Shown one piece after another: positions 42,395 to 55,534 of a stretch of DNA of 64,000 bases (position 1 is its first letter; each line of letters starts with the position of its first letter). The DNA comes from Nocardiopsis flavescens. GTDB taxonomy: Bacteria; Actinomycetota; Actinomycetes; Streptosporangiales; Streptosporangiaceae. Location of the stretch: NCBI RefSeq assembly GCF_900141985.1, contig NZ_FQZK01000003.1, forward strand, positions 248,001-312,000, read 5' to 3'. Under the pieces are notes generated by a model, which saw nothing but the letters and a program-made list of their open reading frames with translations, did no database searches and was not told the origin of the DNA. The translations under genes and the position numbers were made by a program.

Positions 42395-44116
42395 TCAGCG
42401 CCGGGCGGCGCCGATGTCCGGGACGATCTCGGGCGCCCCGTGCTGGATGGCGTCCGCCTCCTGGTCGGTGACCTGCTCCTGGGCGGAGCGCTCGGCCTCG
42501 ATGCCCTTGCGGTAGTACTCGACCTCGCGCTGGGCCTGGGCGTCGTCCCAGCCCAGCAGCGGGGCCATCAGCTCGGCGGCCTCCTCCGCGGCGGCGATGC
42601 CGCGGTCCCAGGTCTCGAAGGAGATCCGGGTGCGGCGGGACAGGACGTCCTCCACGTGGCGGGCGCCCTCGGCGCGGACCGCGTAGACCACCTCGGCGCG
42701 CAGGTAGTCGTCGGCGCCGGCCAGCGAGCGCCCCAGGTCGGGGTCCTCCCGGACCAGGTCGAGCAGGTCGCGGGCGCAGGTCCCGTAGCGGCGCAGCAGG
42801 TGGGAGATGCGGGAGACGTGCAGCCCGGTCTGCCGGGCCAGCCGGTCGCGCTGGTTGACCAGCGCCGAGTAGCCGGAGGCCCCCACCAGGGGCAGCTTGT
42901 CGGTGACCGACTTGGGGATGCCGCTGCCCAGGCCGTGGGCGACGGCGTCCACGGCGTCCTTGGCCATGACCCGGTAGGTGGTGTACTTGCCGCCCGCGAT
43001 GAGCACGAGGCCGGGCACCGGGTGGGCGACCACGTGCTCGCGGGAGAGCTTGGAGGTCTCCTCGGACTCCCCCGACAGCAGCGGGCGCAGGCCCGCGTAG
43101 ACGCCCTCGACGTCGTCCCTGGTCAGCGGGGTCCGCAGCACCTGGTTGAGGTGGTCCAGGACGTAGTCGATGTCGGCGCGGCTGGCGGCCGGGTTCTCCT
43201 TGTCCAGGTTCCAGGCGGTGTCGGTGGTGCCGACGATCCAGTGGCGGCCCCACGGGATGACGAAGAGCACGCTCTTCTCGGTGCGCAGGATCATCCCGGA
43301 GGACGCCTGGATCCGGTCGCGGGGCACCACCAGGTGGATGCCCTTGGAGGCGCGCACGTGGATCTGCCCGCGACCGCCGACCATCTCCTGGATCTCGTCG
43401 GTCCACACGCCCGCGGCGTTGACGACCTGGCGGGCGCGCAGGGAGATCTCCTCGCCGTTCTCCAGGTCGGCGGCGCGGGCGCCGACCACGTGCTCGCCCT
43501 CGCGCAGGAAGCCGACGGCCTCCACCCGGGAGGCGATCCGCGCCCCGAGCCCGGCGGCGGTGCGCAGCACGGTGGTGACGAACCGGGCGTCGTCCACCTG
43601 GCAGTCCCAGTACTGGACGGCCCCGGCGAGGGCGTCGCGCTTGAGCGCGGGGAAGACCCGCAGCGCCCCGCTGCGGGTCAGGTGCCGGTGCGAGGGCAGT
43701 CCGCGGTTGTTGCGCGAGGTCAGGGCGAGGGTGTCGTACAGGGTGACGCCCGCGCCGATGTAGAAGCGTTCCCAGTGGTGGGCGAACGGGAAGAGGAAGG
43801 GCACCGGGCGGACCAGGTGCGGGGCGATGGTGGTGAGAAGCAGGCCTCGTTCCTGGAGTGCCTCCTGGACCAGTTCGAAGTCGAACTGCTCCAGATAGCG
43901 CAGGCCCCCGTGGATCAGTTTGCTGGATCTGCTGGAGGTGCCCGAGGCGAAGTCGCGCGCCTCGATCAGCCCCACGGACAGCCCGCGGGAGACCGCGTCC
44001 AGGGCGATGCCCGCCCCGACGATGCCGCCTCCGACGACGAGGACGTCCAGCTCCTCGTCGCGCATCGCGGCCAGGGCGTCCTCGCGCCCTTCCGGTCCCA
44101 GCCAGGTGTTCGTCAT
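42395..44116 (-). CDS. glpD: Aerobic glycerol-3-phosphate dehydrogenase
   Basis: This 573-residue FAD-dependent dehydrogenase has the Rossmann dinucleotide loop VLVVGGGIVGAGIALDAVSRG near the N terminus, GTSSRSSKLIHGGLRYLEQ (FAD glycerol-3-phosphate dehydrogenase signature), WGRHWIVGTTDT, IAGGKYTTYRVMA and a C-terminal cap domain. It oxidises glycerol-3-phosphate to dihydroxyacetone phosphate and passes electrons to the quinone pool at the membrane. GGAGG lies upstream of the ATG. glpF and glpK are not adjacent, so it is a stand-alone copy downstream of an MFS gene on the same strand. Confidence 0.94.
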   Translation of the reverse strand: MTNTWLGPEGREDALAAMRDEELDVLVVGGGIVGAGIALDAVSRGLSVGLIEARDFASGTSSRSSKLIHGGLRYLEQFDFELVQEALQERGLLLTTIAPHLVRPVPFLFPFAHHWERFYIGAGVTLYDTLALTSRNNRGLPSHRHLTRSGALRVFPALKRDALAGAVQYWDCQVDDARFVTTVLRTAAGLGARIASRVEAVGFLREGEHVVGARAADLENGEEISLRARQVVNAAGVWTDEIQEMVGGRGQIHVRASKGIHLVVPRDRIQASSGMILRTEKSVLFVIPWGRHWIVGTTDTAWNLDKENPAASRADIDYVLDHLNQVLRTPLTRDDVEGVYAGLRPLLSGESEETSKLSREHVVAHPVPGLVLIAGGKYTTYRVMAKDAVDAVAHGLGSGIPKSVTDKLPLVGASGYSALVNQRDRLARQTGLHVSRISHLLRRYGTCARDLLDLVREDPDLGRSLAGADDYLRAEVVYAVRAEGARHVEDVLSRRTRISFETWDRGIAAAEEAAELMAPLLGWDDAQAQREVEYYRKGIEAERSAQEQVTDQEADAIQHGAPEIVPDIGAARR

Positions 44117-44198
44117 CCCCAGTCCCTCCGTCGCGATGGTTCTTCCTCCCCGGCGCATACCCGCCGGAGGGCCCGCCCACCGGAGCGGAGCCCTCAGG

Positions 44199-45662
44199 CT
44201 AACCGTGCCCGGGTCCGCCGGACGGCACGCCACGCGTGTGCGGGGGTCGGGCGGCGGCGCTCCGGCCTGCGGCCGGGCGGGGCAGCAGCAGGGCGAGGAA
44301 GGCCGCCGCGACGGCGGCGGCGCCCCCGGCCAGGGAGGCGGTGCCCAGGCCGCCCCAGGCCCCGGCGACGGCGGCCAGGACGGCGAGACCGAGCGCGCCG
44401 CCGATCTGCTGGGCGGTGGAGGCGGCGGCGGAGGCCACCCCCTGCTCGCGCTCGCCGACGCCGCTCCCCGCGGCGGTGAACACGGCCGGGTAGACGGTGC
44501 CCGCGGTGAGGCCGAGCAGGACCACGGCGGGCAGCACCGCCCAGTAGGAGCCGGCGGCCAGGGCGAGGGCGAAGGCGGCGGAGGTGAGGCCGACGCCGGC
44601 CGTCCCGGCGAACAGGACGGCGCGCACGCCCCACCGGTCCAGCAGGCGGGGCAGCAGCAGTGCGGAGCCGAGCATGGCGGCCACGCCCTGGGGCAGGAAG
44701 CCCAGGCCCGCCAGGAAGGGGTCCAGGCCCAGGGTGACCTGGACGTGGGTGGTGTAGACGTAGTGCAGCGTGCCGACGACGCCCATGAGCACGAGGACCA
44801 GGCCCATGGACACCGGGAGGTGGCGGTCGCGCAGCAGGGAGGCGGGCAGCAGCGGGCTCGCGGAGCGGCGCTCGACGGGGACCAGGGCGGCCAGGGCGAG
44901 CAGGCCGAGCAGCAGGGCTCCGCCGCCGTCGGGCGAGGCCCAGCCGGACTCCGGGACGCGGAAGACGCCGAACACCAGCAGGAGCGCACCCGTGGTGACC
45001 AGGGAGGTGCCGGGCAGGTCGAAGCCGCCCGGGTCCGGGCGGTGGCGGTCGGCGGGGAGCAGGCGGGGCGCGAGCAGGGCGACCGCCAGGGCGGGCACGA
45101 CCAGGACCCAGAACACGGAGGGCCAGCCGAAGGCGCTGGTGAGGATGCCGCCGACGGCCCCTCCGGCGAGCGCGCCGAAGGCTCCGGCGGAGCCCCACAC
45201 GGCCATCGCCCGGTTGCGTTCGGGCCCGGCGGGGAAGGCGGTGCCGATGAGGGCGAGGGTGGCGGGGAAGAGCGCGGCGGCGCCCAGCCCCTGGACGGCG
45301 CGGGCGGCGATGAGGACCCCGGCGTGGGCGGCCAGGGCCCCGGCGGCCGAGGCCAGGCCGAGCAGCAGGGCGCCCAGCACCAGCACGCGGCGGGCGCCGA
45401 GCCGGTCCACCGCACGGCCGCCCAGGAGCAGCAGCCCCCCGTAGCCGAGGGCGAAGGCGTTGACCACCCAGGGCAGCGCGGCGCCGTCCAGGCCCAGGTC
45501 CCGGCCGATCTCGGGCAGGGCGATGTAGACGACGTTGAAGTCGAGCGAGAGCGTGAAGTGCGCGGTGGCCAGCAGGGCCAGGGCCGCGGCGCCGGCGGCG
45601 CGGGGGCGGGCGCCGCCGTCTCGCGGGGAGGCGGCGCCGGGCCGGGGGTCGGCGGAGGTCAT
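44199..45662 (-). CDS. MFS drug-efflux transporter (DHA2-like, 14 TM)
   Basis: This 487-residue protein has about 14 hydrophobic helices. Motif A-like GGRAVDRLGARRVLVLG lies in the first cytoplasmic loop and the motif C region is GSAGAFGALAGGAVGGIL. The N terminus carries LDFNVVYIALPEIGRDL (motif D1 of DHA2 exporters). It probably exports hydrophobic drugs or natural products by proton antiport. It diverges from a MarR regulator across 147 bases with several TTCAGCRCTG-type boxes, so it is probably drug-inducible. Confidence 0.88.
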   Translation of the reverse strand: MTSADPRPGAASPRDGGARPRAAGAAALALLATAHFTLSLDFNVVYIALPEIGRDLGLDGAALPWVVNAFALGYGGLLLLGGRAVDRLGARRVLVLGALLLGLASAAGALAAHAGVLIAARAVQGLGAAALFPATLALIGTAFPAGPERNRAMAVWGSAGAFGALAGGAVGGILTSAFGWPSVFWVLVVPALAVALLAPRLLPADRHRPDPGGFDLPGTSLVTTGALLLVFGVFRVPESGWASPDGGGALLLGLLALAALVPVERRSASPLLPASLLRDRHLPVSMGLVLVLMGVVGTLHYVYTTHVQVTLGLDPFLAGLGFLPQGVAAMLGSALLLPRLLDRWGVRAVLFAGTAGVGLTSAAFALALAAGSYWAVLPAVVLLGLTAGTVYPAVFTAAGSGVGEREQGVASAAASTAQQIGGALGLAVLAAVAGAWGGLGTASLAGGAAAVAAAFLALLLPRPAAGRSAAARPPHTRGVPSGGPGHG

Positions 45663-45689
45663 GCTCGGGTTTCCTTCCGGGAGAACCGG

Positions 45690-45797
45690 TTCAGCACTGG
45701 ATATTCCTGCACTGAAACAAAGGGGAACAGTTCAGCGCTGGAACTTTCAGCGCGAGACTAACCCACAAATACTTCAGTGCGCAACAATCCAGCGTGG
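45690..45797. promoter_or_regulatory. Multiple MarR-type boxes between MFS and MarR genes
   Basis: TTCAGCACTGGA (45690-45701) and TTCAGCGCTGGA (45731-45742) are near-identical partial palindromes. CACTGAA (45710-45716), TTTCAGCGCG (45745-45754), CTTCAGTGCGC (45772-45782) and TCCAGCGTGG (45788-45797) are further half-sites. They cover both divergent promoters. The AT content is clearly above the surroundings, as for promoter DNA. Confidence 0.6.
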
Positions 45798-45809
45798 TAG
45801 CATTTCGGC

Positions 45810-46307
45810 ATGAGTCGAGAGGGATGCCTGGACACGGACGAGGAGCGGACCTGGGACGCGGCCACACTGGCGTTCCGGCTGCTCGACCAGCGGGTGGAGC
45901 GGGACGTCCAGGCGTCGTCCGGCCTCCCCCTCACCTACTACGAACTCCTGGTGCTGCTCTCCAAGGCCCGCCACCGGTCGCTGCGGATGAGCGAACTGGC
46001 CGAGATCACCCACACGCGGCCCAGCCGCATCTCCCACGCGGTGGGCAAGCTCGCCGCGGGGGGCTTCGTCGAGCGCGTCCACTGCGAGAGCGACCGGCGC
46101 AGCTGGTTCGCCAGGCTCACGGACAAGGGGGTGGAGACGCTGCGCACCGCCGGGGCGGAGCACGTGCGGAGCATGCGCGAGAACATGTTCGACCTGCTCG
46201 ACGCGGAACAGCGGGCGCAGCTGCTGGACATCTCCCGCACCCTGCTGGCCCGCCTGGCGCCGGGCGCGCAGGACCACGCCACCCGGGTCCTCCAGGAGAC
46301 CCTCTGA
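45810..46307 (+). CDS. MarR-family regulator, probable repressor of the divergent MFS pump
   Basis: This 165-residue protein has a MarR winged helix: LTYYELLVLLSKARHRSLRMSELAE, recognition part TRPSRISHAVGKLAAGGFVERV, wing HCESDRRSWFARLTDKG. Long N- and C-terminal dimerisation helices flank it. The ATG at 45810 is the only good start. It diverges from the MFS exporter, the classic MarR arrangement, and the spacer carries repeated operator-like boxes. Confidence 0.88.
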   Translation: MSREGCLDTDEERTWDAATLAFRLLDQRVERDVQASSGLPLTYYELLVLLSKARHRSLRMSELAEITHTRPSRISHAVGKLAAGGFVERVHCESDRRSWFARLTDKGVETLRTAGAEHVRSMRENMFDLLDAEQRAQLLDISRTLLARLAPGAQDHATRVLQETL

Positions 46308-46461
46308 ACCACGTCCCCGCGGACCCCGGCCCGTTGCGCGGGCGGCGCGGGGCACCGGGGCCCGCCGGCGGTCCGGTGGAGGCGCCGCGGCCCGCCCCGG
46401 TGCCGCAGGCCCTCCCCGCGCGTGCCGGTCCGGGCGGGCGCCTCCGCCAGGGGCCTCGCGC

Positions 46462-46986
46462 CTAGGCGGGGACGGGGCTCGGCTCCTCCCGCACCGCCTC
46501 CAGGCGCCGGATGAGCCGGTGCACGATGATCAGCGGGATGATCCCGAACACGCCGAACGAGATGTCGACGAGCTGCCACAGCCACGGGATGCCGCGGATC
46601 GGCCCGCAGATCAGCGCCAGCGGCACCACCATCACGCAGGCGATCATCCCGAACTGGATCACCCAGACGTTGCGCACCGGGTCGCGCCAGGGGCCGAGGA
46701 ACGCCACCGCGATCACCAGGTGCGCGAACGCCAGCCAGTCGGTCCCGTAGAGCACGAAGGGCTGCTCGGCCTCGACCGTGTCCAGGCCGACCCGCACCCG
46801 CGAGATCCAGTCGGCCAGCCAGGGGGCCGCCTCGGACACCGGGGCGAGGGGGCCCGCCAGCAGGGAGTCCAGCAGCCGCAGCTCGGCGGGGAGCGGGAAG
46901 GCGGTGACCCCGCTCAGCACCAGGCCGACGATGAACAGGGAGATCCAGATCCGAATGCGGCGCAGCAGCGCCGGTCCAGTGTCCAT
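46462..46986 (-). CDS. Four-helix membrane protein of unknown function
   Basis: This 174-residue protein starts MDTGPALLRRIRIWISLFIVGLVLSGVTAFPLPAEL and has about four transmembrane helices (also WLAFAHLVIAVAFLGPW, FGMIACVMVVPLALICGPIRG, VDISFGVFGIIPLIIVHRLIRRL). The acidic loop after the first helix would be extracytoplasmic. Similar short proteins occur across bacteria and are annotated as hypothetical. It is downstream of the lytic transglycosylase gene on the same strand, 66 bases away, so it may share its transcript. Confidence 0.7.
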   Translation of the reverse strand: MDTGPALLRRIRIWISLFIVGLVLSGVTAFPLPAELRLLDSLLAGPLAPVSEAAPWLADWISRVRVGLDTVEAEQPFVLYGTDWLAFAHLVIAVAFLGPWRDPVRNVWVIQFGMIACVMVVPLALICGPIRGIPWLWQLVDISFGVFGIIPLIIVHRLIRRLEAVREEPSPVPA

Positions 46987-47052
46987 ACCCGGATTCTTTC
47001 GCGGTGCCGCGCGGGCCGCGCACCGCCCCCGCCCCGACGGGGCGGCCGCCGG

Positions 47053-47913
47053 TCAGGCCGACGCGTCGGCGTAGGCGTGGGCGTAGGCCAGCACGTCCGC
47101 CACGTACTCCGAGGAGCGGTTGTACTCCAGGATCGCCGCCTCCCAGTCCTGCGCGGTGCCCAGGTCGCGCCCCGCACCGCACAGGTAGCGGCCCGCGGAC
47201 AGGGCGGCGTCGTCGATCTGGTGCGGGTCGGGGTCGCCGGTCCCGGACGCGGAGACGCCCCAGCGCTCCCAGGTGCCCGGGATGAACTGCATCGGGCCGA
47301 CCGCGCGGTCCCAGGTGGTGTCGCCGTCCAGCGCTCCGCCGTCGGTGTCGGGGATGGCCCGGGTGTTGTTGGTGCCGTCCAGCGGGATGCCGATGATGTT
47401 CACGGTGGTGACGCCGTCCGGGCCGATCTCGCCGCCCGCGTAGGTCCCGTGCCGCGACTCCACGAACCCGATGCCCGCCAGGGTCGGCCAGGACAGGTTG
47501 CAGGCGGGCAGCTCCTCGGCCAGCGCCAGCTGCGCTCCGGCGTAGCCCTCCAGGGCGCGCGCCGGGATGGTCGTGGCCTCCGACACCTGCTCCAGCCACT
47601 CGTCCGCGGGGCGCTGCCCGCTCACCGGGGTGTGCTGCTCGTCCGCGCCCGCGGAGGGGTCGGGGTCCGCCTCGGCCCGGTTGACCTCGGCCGGCGCGGG
47701 AGGCCCGCTGAGCTGGTCGTGCGGGGGCGTCTCGATGGTCCCGTCCGGGGGCGCCGCGGCCTGCCCCGAGGGGGGCGACCAGTCGGACAGCGTGCGCGAG
47801 ATCCGGTCGACGGCGAAGAGCACGCCGCCGGTCAGCGCCAGGCACAGCGCCAGGGTCACGCAGACGGCGACCAGCGGACCCCTGTTCCGCCTGCCGCGGG
47901 TACCTCGACCCAA
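47053..47913 (-). CDS. Lytic murein transglycosylase (SLT-type), membrane-anchored
   Basis: This 286-residue protein starts at TTG (47913) behind GAGGAAAGGGG; no ATG or GTG fits the frame. A basic N terminus and one transmembrane helix (PLVAVCVTLALCLALTGGVLFAV) lead to a Pro/Asp/Glu-rich linker. The lysozyme-like domain has the catalytic Glu in TLAGIGFVESRHGTYAG, then VGPMQFIPGTWERWG and LEYNRSSEYVADVLAYAHAY, as in MltB/SLT_2 proteins. It would cleave peptidoglycan glycan strands with 1,6-anhydro product during growth or sporulation. Its upstream region carries a hairpin after guaB3. Confidence 0.87.
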   Translation of the reverse strand: MGRGTRGRRNRGPLVAVCVTLALCLALTGGVLFAVDRISRTLSDWSPPSGQAAAPPDGTIETPPHDQLSGPPAPAEVNRAEADPDPSAGADEQHTPVSGQRPADEWLEQVSEATTIPARALEGYAGAQLALAEELPACNLSWPTLAGIGFVESRHGTYAGGEIGPDGVTTVNIIGIPLDGTNNTRAIPDTDGGALDGDTTWDRAVGPMQFIPGTWERWGVSASGTGDPDPHQIDDAALSAGRYLCGAGRDLGTAQDWEAAILEYNRSSEYVADVLAYAHAYADASA

Positions 47914-48065
47914 TGCCCGCCCCTTTCCTCGGAAGACTCCCCGGAGCCGTCGGGTCGTGTGATGCCGACGGCCGGAACATGGTTGCACACGGCGTTCGGG
48001 TGCTCCCCCGGTGCACAACGGAAACGGGGGCACCCCGGTTCCCCGGCGTACCCCCGCGGCACCCG

Positions 48066-49181
48066 TCAGCGGTGCGGGTTGACCACGACCTCGACCCGCT
48101 GGAACTCCTTGAGGTCGGTGTAGCCCGAGGTGGCCATGGTGCGGCGCAGCGCCCCCATGAGGTTCATGGAGCCGTCGCTGCTGGAGGCCGGGCCGTGCAG
48201 GATGGCCTCCAGGTCGCCGATGGTGCCGACCCGCACCCGCTCGCCGCGCGGCAGCTCGCCGTGGTGCGCCTCGCTGCCCCAGTGGTGGCCGCCGCCGGGC
48301 GCCTCGGTGGCGCGGGCCAGCGGGGAGCCCACCATGACGGCGTCGGCGCCGCAGGCCAGGGCCTTGGCGATGTCGCCGCTGGTGGTCATGCCGCCGTCGG
48401 CGATGACGTGCACGTAGCGTCCGCCGGACTCGTCGAGGTAGTCGCGGCGGGCGGCCGCGACGTCGCCGATGGCGCTGGCCATCGGGACGGCGACGCCCAG
48501 GACGGAGCGGGTGGTGTGGCCCGAGCCGCCGCCGAAGCCCACCAGGACGCCCGCGGCGCCGGTGCGCATCAGGTGCAGGGCCGCGGTGTAGGTCGCGCAG
48601 CCGCCGACCACGACCGGGACGTCCAGGTCGTAGATGAACTGCTTGAGGTTGAGCGGCTCGGCGCGCCCGGACACGTGCTCGGCGGAGACCGTGGTGCCGC
48701 GGATCACGAAGATGTCCACGCCCGCGTCGACGACCGCCTTGTGGTACTGGGCGGTGCGCTGCGGGGACAGGCGGGCCGCGGTGACCAGGCCCGCGTCGCG
48801 GATCTGCTCGATCCGGCGGCCGATCAGCTCCTCCCGGATGGGCGCCGCGTAGATCTCCTGGAGCCGCTTGGTGGCGGCCACGTCGTCCAGCTCGCTGATC
48901 TCCGCCAGCAGGGGCGCCGGGTCCTCGTACCGGGTCCACAGGCCTTCGAGGTCGAGCACGCCCAGGCCGCCCTGGCGGCCGATCGCCACGACCGTGTCCG
49001 GTGAGGCGACGCTGTCCATGGGGCTGGCCACGAGCGGCGTCTCGAACCGGTAGGCGTCGATCTGCCAGGCGATCGACACCTCCTCCGGGTCGCGCGTGCG
49101 CCGGGCGGGCACGATGCCGATCTCGTCGAGCTCATAGGCCCGGCGCCCGTTCTTGCCCAGCCCGATCTCCACCTGAGCCAA
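48066..49181 (-). CDS. GuaB3-type IMP dehydrogenase-related protein
   Basis: This 371-residue (beta/alpha)8 barrel belongs to the IMPDH/GMP reductase family without CBS domains (EIGLGKNGRRAYELDEIGIVPARRTRDPEEV, ETPLVASPMDSVASP, YVHVIADGGMTTSGDIAKAL). At the position where GuaB has its catalytic Cys (SICTTR), this protein reads GGGSGHTTR with no Cys, so it is not a conventional IMPDH. GuaB3 proteins are conserved next to guaB in actinobacteria; in cyanobacteria a GuaB3 has been reported as a GMP reductase. The start is TTG (49181), giving the family N terminus MAQVEIG; a GTG three codons later is possible. It lies downstream of guaB. Confidence 0.88.
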   Translation of the reverse strand: MAQVEIGLGKNGRRAYELDEIGIVPARRTRDPEEVSIAWQIDAYRFETPLVASPMDSVASPDTVVAIGRQGGLGVLDLEGLWTRYEDPAPLLAEISELDDVAATKRLQEIYAAPIREELIGRRIEQIRDAGLVTAARLSPQRTAQYHKAVVDAGVDIFVIRGTTVSAEHVSGRAEPLNLKQFIYDLDVPVVVGGCATYTAALHLMRTGAAGVLVGFGGGSGHTTRSVLGVAVPMASAIGDVAAARRDYLDESGGRYVHVIADGGMTTSGDIAKALACGADAVMVGSPLARATEAPGGGHHWGSEAHHGELPRGERVRVGTIGDLEAILHGPASSSDGSMNLMGALRRTMATSGYTDLKEFQRVEVVVNPHR

Positions 49182-49322
49182 CGCTTCGATCCCCTCTGAC
49201 GTGCCGCCCCGGCCGGTGGACCGGGGCCTTTACTGCCGTCGCGAGTCTATCCGCCCCGGCCCGGGCACGGGTCGGGCCGTCCGTACGGTGCCCGGACGGC
49301 CCGGTGCGCGCGGAGCGCCGCG

Positions 49323-50891
<1,569 letters not shown>

Positions 50892-51104
50892 TCATCCTAG
50901 GTCGTCGCCCCGGGGCACTCGGGGGGAACAGGGCGTTCTCCCCGCCGCCCGGGCGGGAAAGTGAGCAGCCTCACTGTTTGGGGCGGGCGGTGTCAGTGGC
51001 GGCGGCGCGGGGTGTACCGGACCGGCCCCAGCGCGCGGCAGGAGACGCGGGCGCGGGGGCGGTCGGGGCAGGGGCGGCGCCCGTCGCCCGGGCGCCCGGG
51101 GCGC

Positions 51105-51758
51105 TCAGGGGAGGAGGCGGTTCGCCACGGCCACCTGCCGAAGCCGAGCGATAGCCCGGTGCTGGGCAACCCGTACCGCGCCAGCCGACATTCCAAGTAC
51201 ATGTCCCGTCTCATCCGCCGTCAGTCCCGCTATCACCCTCATGATCAGCAGTTTGCGCTGCTGCTCGGGGAGTTCGTCCAGCAGCTCCCGCGCGCGCTGG
51301 GCCTCGACGCCCCGCACCGCGGCCTCCTCCGGCCCGGGCGCCTCGTCGGGGCGGTCCGGGACGGCCTCGGTGGAGACCAGCTCCACCCGGCCGGCGCCGC
51401 GCAGGGTGTCGGCGACCTTGTGGGCCGCGATGCCGAAGACGAAGGAGGCGAAGGGCCGGCCCCGGTCCTGGTAGCGCGGGACCGCCGCGAGCAGGGCGAT
51501 GCAGACCTCTTGGGCCACGTCGTCGGAGTAGTGCGCGAGCCCGGACACCCGGGCCAGCCGGGCACGGCAGTAGCGGACCACCATGGGCCGGACCTCGCGG
51601 AGCAGCGAGTCCATCGCGCCGTCCTCACCCCGGACCGCGCGCGACCCCAGGCGGTTCAGGCCGGTGTCGCGCGACGCGGGGTCGGGTTCCCCCGGTGTTC
51701 CTGGCCGCTGCGCGGTAACGCCCCCCCGGGCGTTTGCATCCGTCACGCTAGTGATCAT
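51105..51758 (-). CDS. shbA: ShbA/SigD-type ECF RNA polymerase sigma factor
   Basis: This protein of about 217 residues has sigma region 2 ([41 protein letters not shown] and [18 protein letters not shown]) and region 4 ([48 protein letters not shown]). The wording of region 2 and the position between guaB and groEL match Streptomyces ShbA, which drives the principal sigma gene hrdB, and mycobacterial SigD. No anti-sigma gene such as rsdA and no whiB is adjacent, unlike the mycobacterial locus. The ATG at 51758 is the best start; a TTG 12 codons upstream and a downstream ATG near region 2 are alternatives. Confidence 0.82.
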   Translation of the reverse strand: MITSVTDANARGGVTAQRPGTPGEPDPASRDTGLNRLGSRAVRGEDGAMDSLLREVRPMVVRYCRARLARVSGLAHYSDDVAQEVCIALLAAVPRYQDRGRPFASFVFGIAAHKVADTLRGAGRVELVSTEAVPDRPDEAPGPEEAAVRGVEAQRARELLDELPEQQRKLLIMRVIAGLTADETGHVLGMSAGAVRVAQHRAIARLRQVAVANRLLP

Positions 51759-51926
51759 GCCCCCGTCCGCCGACCCGACCGCTCCGATCGCCAACTACGG
51801 AATGGTTACGTTTTGGAAAAATCACCCGAAAACACCTGAGCGTACACGGTCAAACCCGAGGCGCGCGTGATAGTGAACACGCCCGGAAACCCCCGCGGGG
51901 GCGGGGAGGGCGGGGTCCGCACAGGC

Positions 51927-51965
51927 CGGTGGGCCGGTCCGGGGAGAACCCGGGCCGGCCCACCG
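51927..51965 (-). terminator. Terminator after groEL
   Basis: CGGTGGGCCGG.../...CCGGCCCACCG arms (51927-51943 and about 51949-51965) pair with a single mismatch around a short GAGAA-containing loop, 34 bases beyond the groEL stop. Confidence 0.8.
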
Positions 51966-51998
51966 TCGTCGTCCGCGGACGGGACCCGACCGGGTCCG

Positions 51999-54036
<2,038 letters not shown>

Positions 54037-54170
54037 TGTGTGACCTCCCCCTTCAGGTTTTCGGTGTCCGATAGTCCGGCTACCGCGCACGGGAAGGCGC
54101 GGACCGGCTGCGAAAAAAGGGGCGACCGCGGCGGCCTGTCGTCGCGGGTGCCAGACCGGCCTCGTCGCGA

Positions 54171-54197
54171 TTAGCACTCTACCCCCGAGAGTGCCAG
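54171..54197 (-). promoter_or_regulatory. CIRCE element (HrcA operator) of groES-groEL
   Basis: TTAGCACTC-N9-GAGTGCCAG matches the CIRCE consensus TTAGCACTC-N9-GAGTGCTAA at 16 of 18 arm positions. It lies upstream of groES and implies repression by HrcA, released on heat shock. The divergent methyltransferase gene starts 87 bases away and could also be influenced. Confidence 0.93.
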
Positions 54198-54283
54198 AAT
54201 GGAAATGTGACCGTGACCCCTGGTCGGCGGCGCCCGCGGACCCGGACCGGACCGGGCCGGACCCACCGTGCAGAAGGAGATCC

Positions 54284-55534
54284 ATGCGCGTGCCCGCGTT
54301 CGAGGCCCTGCTGACGGGAGCGGGGCGCGACGTCCTGGCGTCGGTGGACGCCGAAGCGGCCTCCCGGGACGCGCTGGCGGCGGCCTCCCGCCTGCGCGAG
54401 GATCCCCGGGTGGCCGCCCTCGACCCCGGCCTACCCGTTTCCGAGCTGGTGAACGCCGTTCTCACCCAGATTTCGCTGCGTATTCGCGGACGGGCCAAGT
54501 TCGGCCCGCGGGCCGACCTGATGTTCTTCACCCCGAACGGCCTGGAGCAGTCCACGCGCGCCTCCGTCGCGGCCTACCGGGCCGAGCGGGTGGCGGCCGT
54601 GCACCGGGGCCCCGCCGGGGACCTGTGCTGCGGGATCGGCGCCGACCTGCTGGCGCTGGCGGCGCGGGGCGTCCCGGTGGAGGGCGTGGACCTGGACCCG
54701 TTGACCGTCGCGGTGGCCGGGGCCAACATCGCGGCGCTGGGGCTCCAGGACACCGCCCGGGTCCGCGAGGGGGACGTCACCCGGATCGGGCCGGGCGCGT
54801 ACCCGCTGCTGGTGTGCGACCCGGCGCGGCGCGGCGGGCGCGGCCGGGTGTTCGACCCCGCCGCCTACTCCCCGCCCTGGGACGTGGCGGTGGGCCTGGC
54901 CGGAGGCTCCGGGGCCGCGTGCCTGAAGGCCGCCCCCGGCATCCCGCACGAGGTGCTGCCCCCGGGCGCGGACACCGAGTGGATCTCGGTGGACGGGGAG
55001 CTGAAGGAGGCGGCCCTGTGGTTCGGCGCGCTGTCCGGGGGGCCGCGCCGCCGGGCCACGGCGCTGTCCGAGCGCGACGGCTCTCGGACACACCTGGACG
55101 AGGTGCCCGGCCTGGGGCCCGCGCCGGTCGCGCCGGCCCGCCGGTACCTGTACGACCCGGACCCGGCGGTGGTGCGCTCGCACCTGGTGGCCGAGGCCGC
55201 GGCCCGGGTGGACGGGGCCCTGCTGGACGAGCGGATCGCCTACTTCACCGCGGACACGGCGGTGCGCTCCCCGCTGTGGCGGGTGCTGGAGGTGGAGGAG
55301 GTCGTCCCCTTCTCCCTCAAGCGCGTCAGGGCCGCGCTGCGGGAGCGCCGGGTGGGGACGGTGACGGTGATGAAGCGGGGGTCCGCGGTGGACACCGAGA
55401 AGCTGCGCCGCGACCTCAGGGCCTCCGGGCCGGAGGCGGCCACGGTGGTGCTCACCCGGGTCGGGGAGCGGCCCTTCGCCCTGCTCTGCCGCGAGCCGTC
55501 CGCCGCACCGGGCGAGGCGGGCGCCGCCCGCTAG
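54284..55534 (+). CDS. Class I SAM-dependent methyltransferase with THUMP-like domain
   Basis: This 416-residue protein has an N-terminal helical region ([23 protein letters not shown] and [13 protein letters not shown]). The SAM-binding domain shows [40 protein letters not shown] and the catalytic-region motif [16 protein letters not shown]-terminal THUMP-like part follows ([35 protein letters not shown]). Proteins of this architecture occur across actinobacteria and are probably RNA methyltransferases, but the target is not known. AAGGAG precedes the ATG at 54284. It diverges from groES. Confidence 0.82.
   Translation: MRVPAFEALLTGAGRDVLASVDAEAASRDALAAASRLREDPRVAALDPGLPVSELVNAVLTQISLRIRGRAKFGPRADLMFFTPNGLEQSTRASVAAYRAERVAAVHRGPAGDLCCGIGADLLALAARGVPVEGVDLDPLTVAVAGANIAALGLQDTARVREGDVTRIGPGAYPLLVCDPARRGGRGRVFDPAAYSPPWDVAVGLAGGSGAACLKAAPGIPHEVLPPGADTEWISVDGELKEAALWFGALSGGPRRRATALSERDGSRTHLDEVPGLGPAPVAPARRYLYDPDPAVVRSHLVAEAAARVDGALLDERIAYFTADTAVRSPLWRVLEVEEVVPFSLKRVRAALRERRVGTVTVMKRGSAVDTEKLRRDLRASGPEAATVVLTRVGERPFALLCREPSAAPGEAGAAR

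Noticed and set aside
47914..48065. c-di-AMP (ydaO-type) riboswitch upstream of the lytic transglycosylase
   Set aside because: A GGGGAACCGGGGTG phrase on the minus strand resembles part of the motif, but the other conserved blocks and helices are missing. The segment is better read as the guaB3 terminator region.
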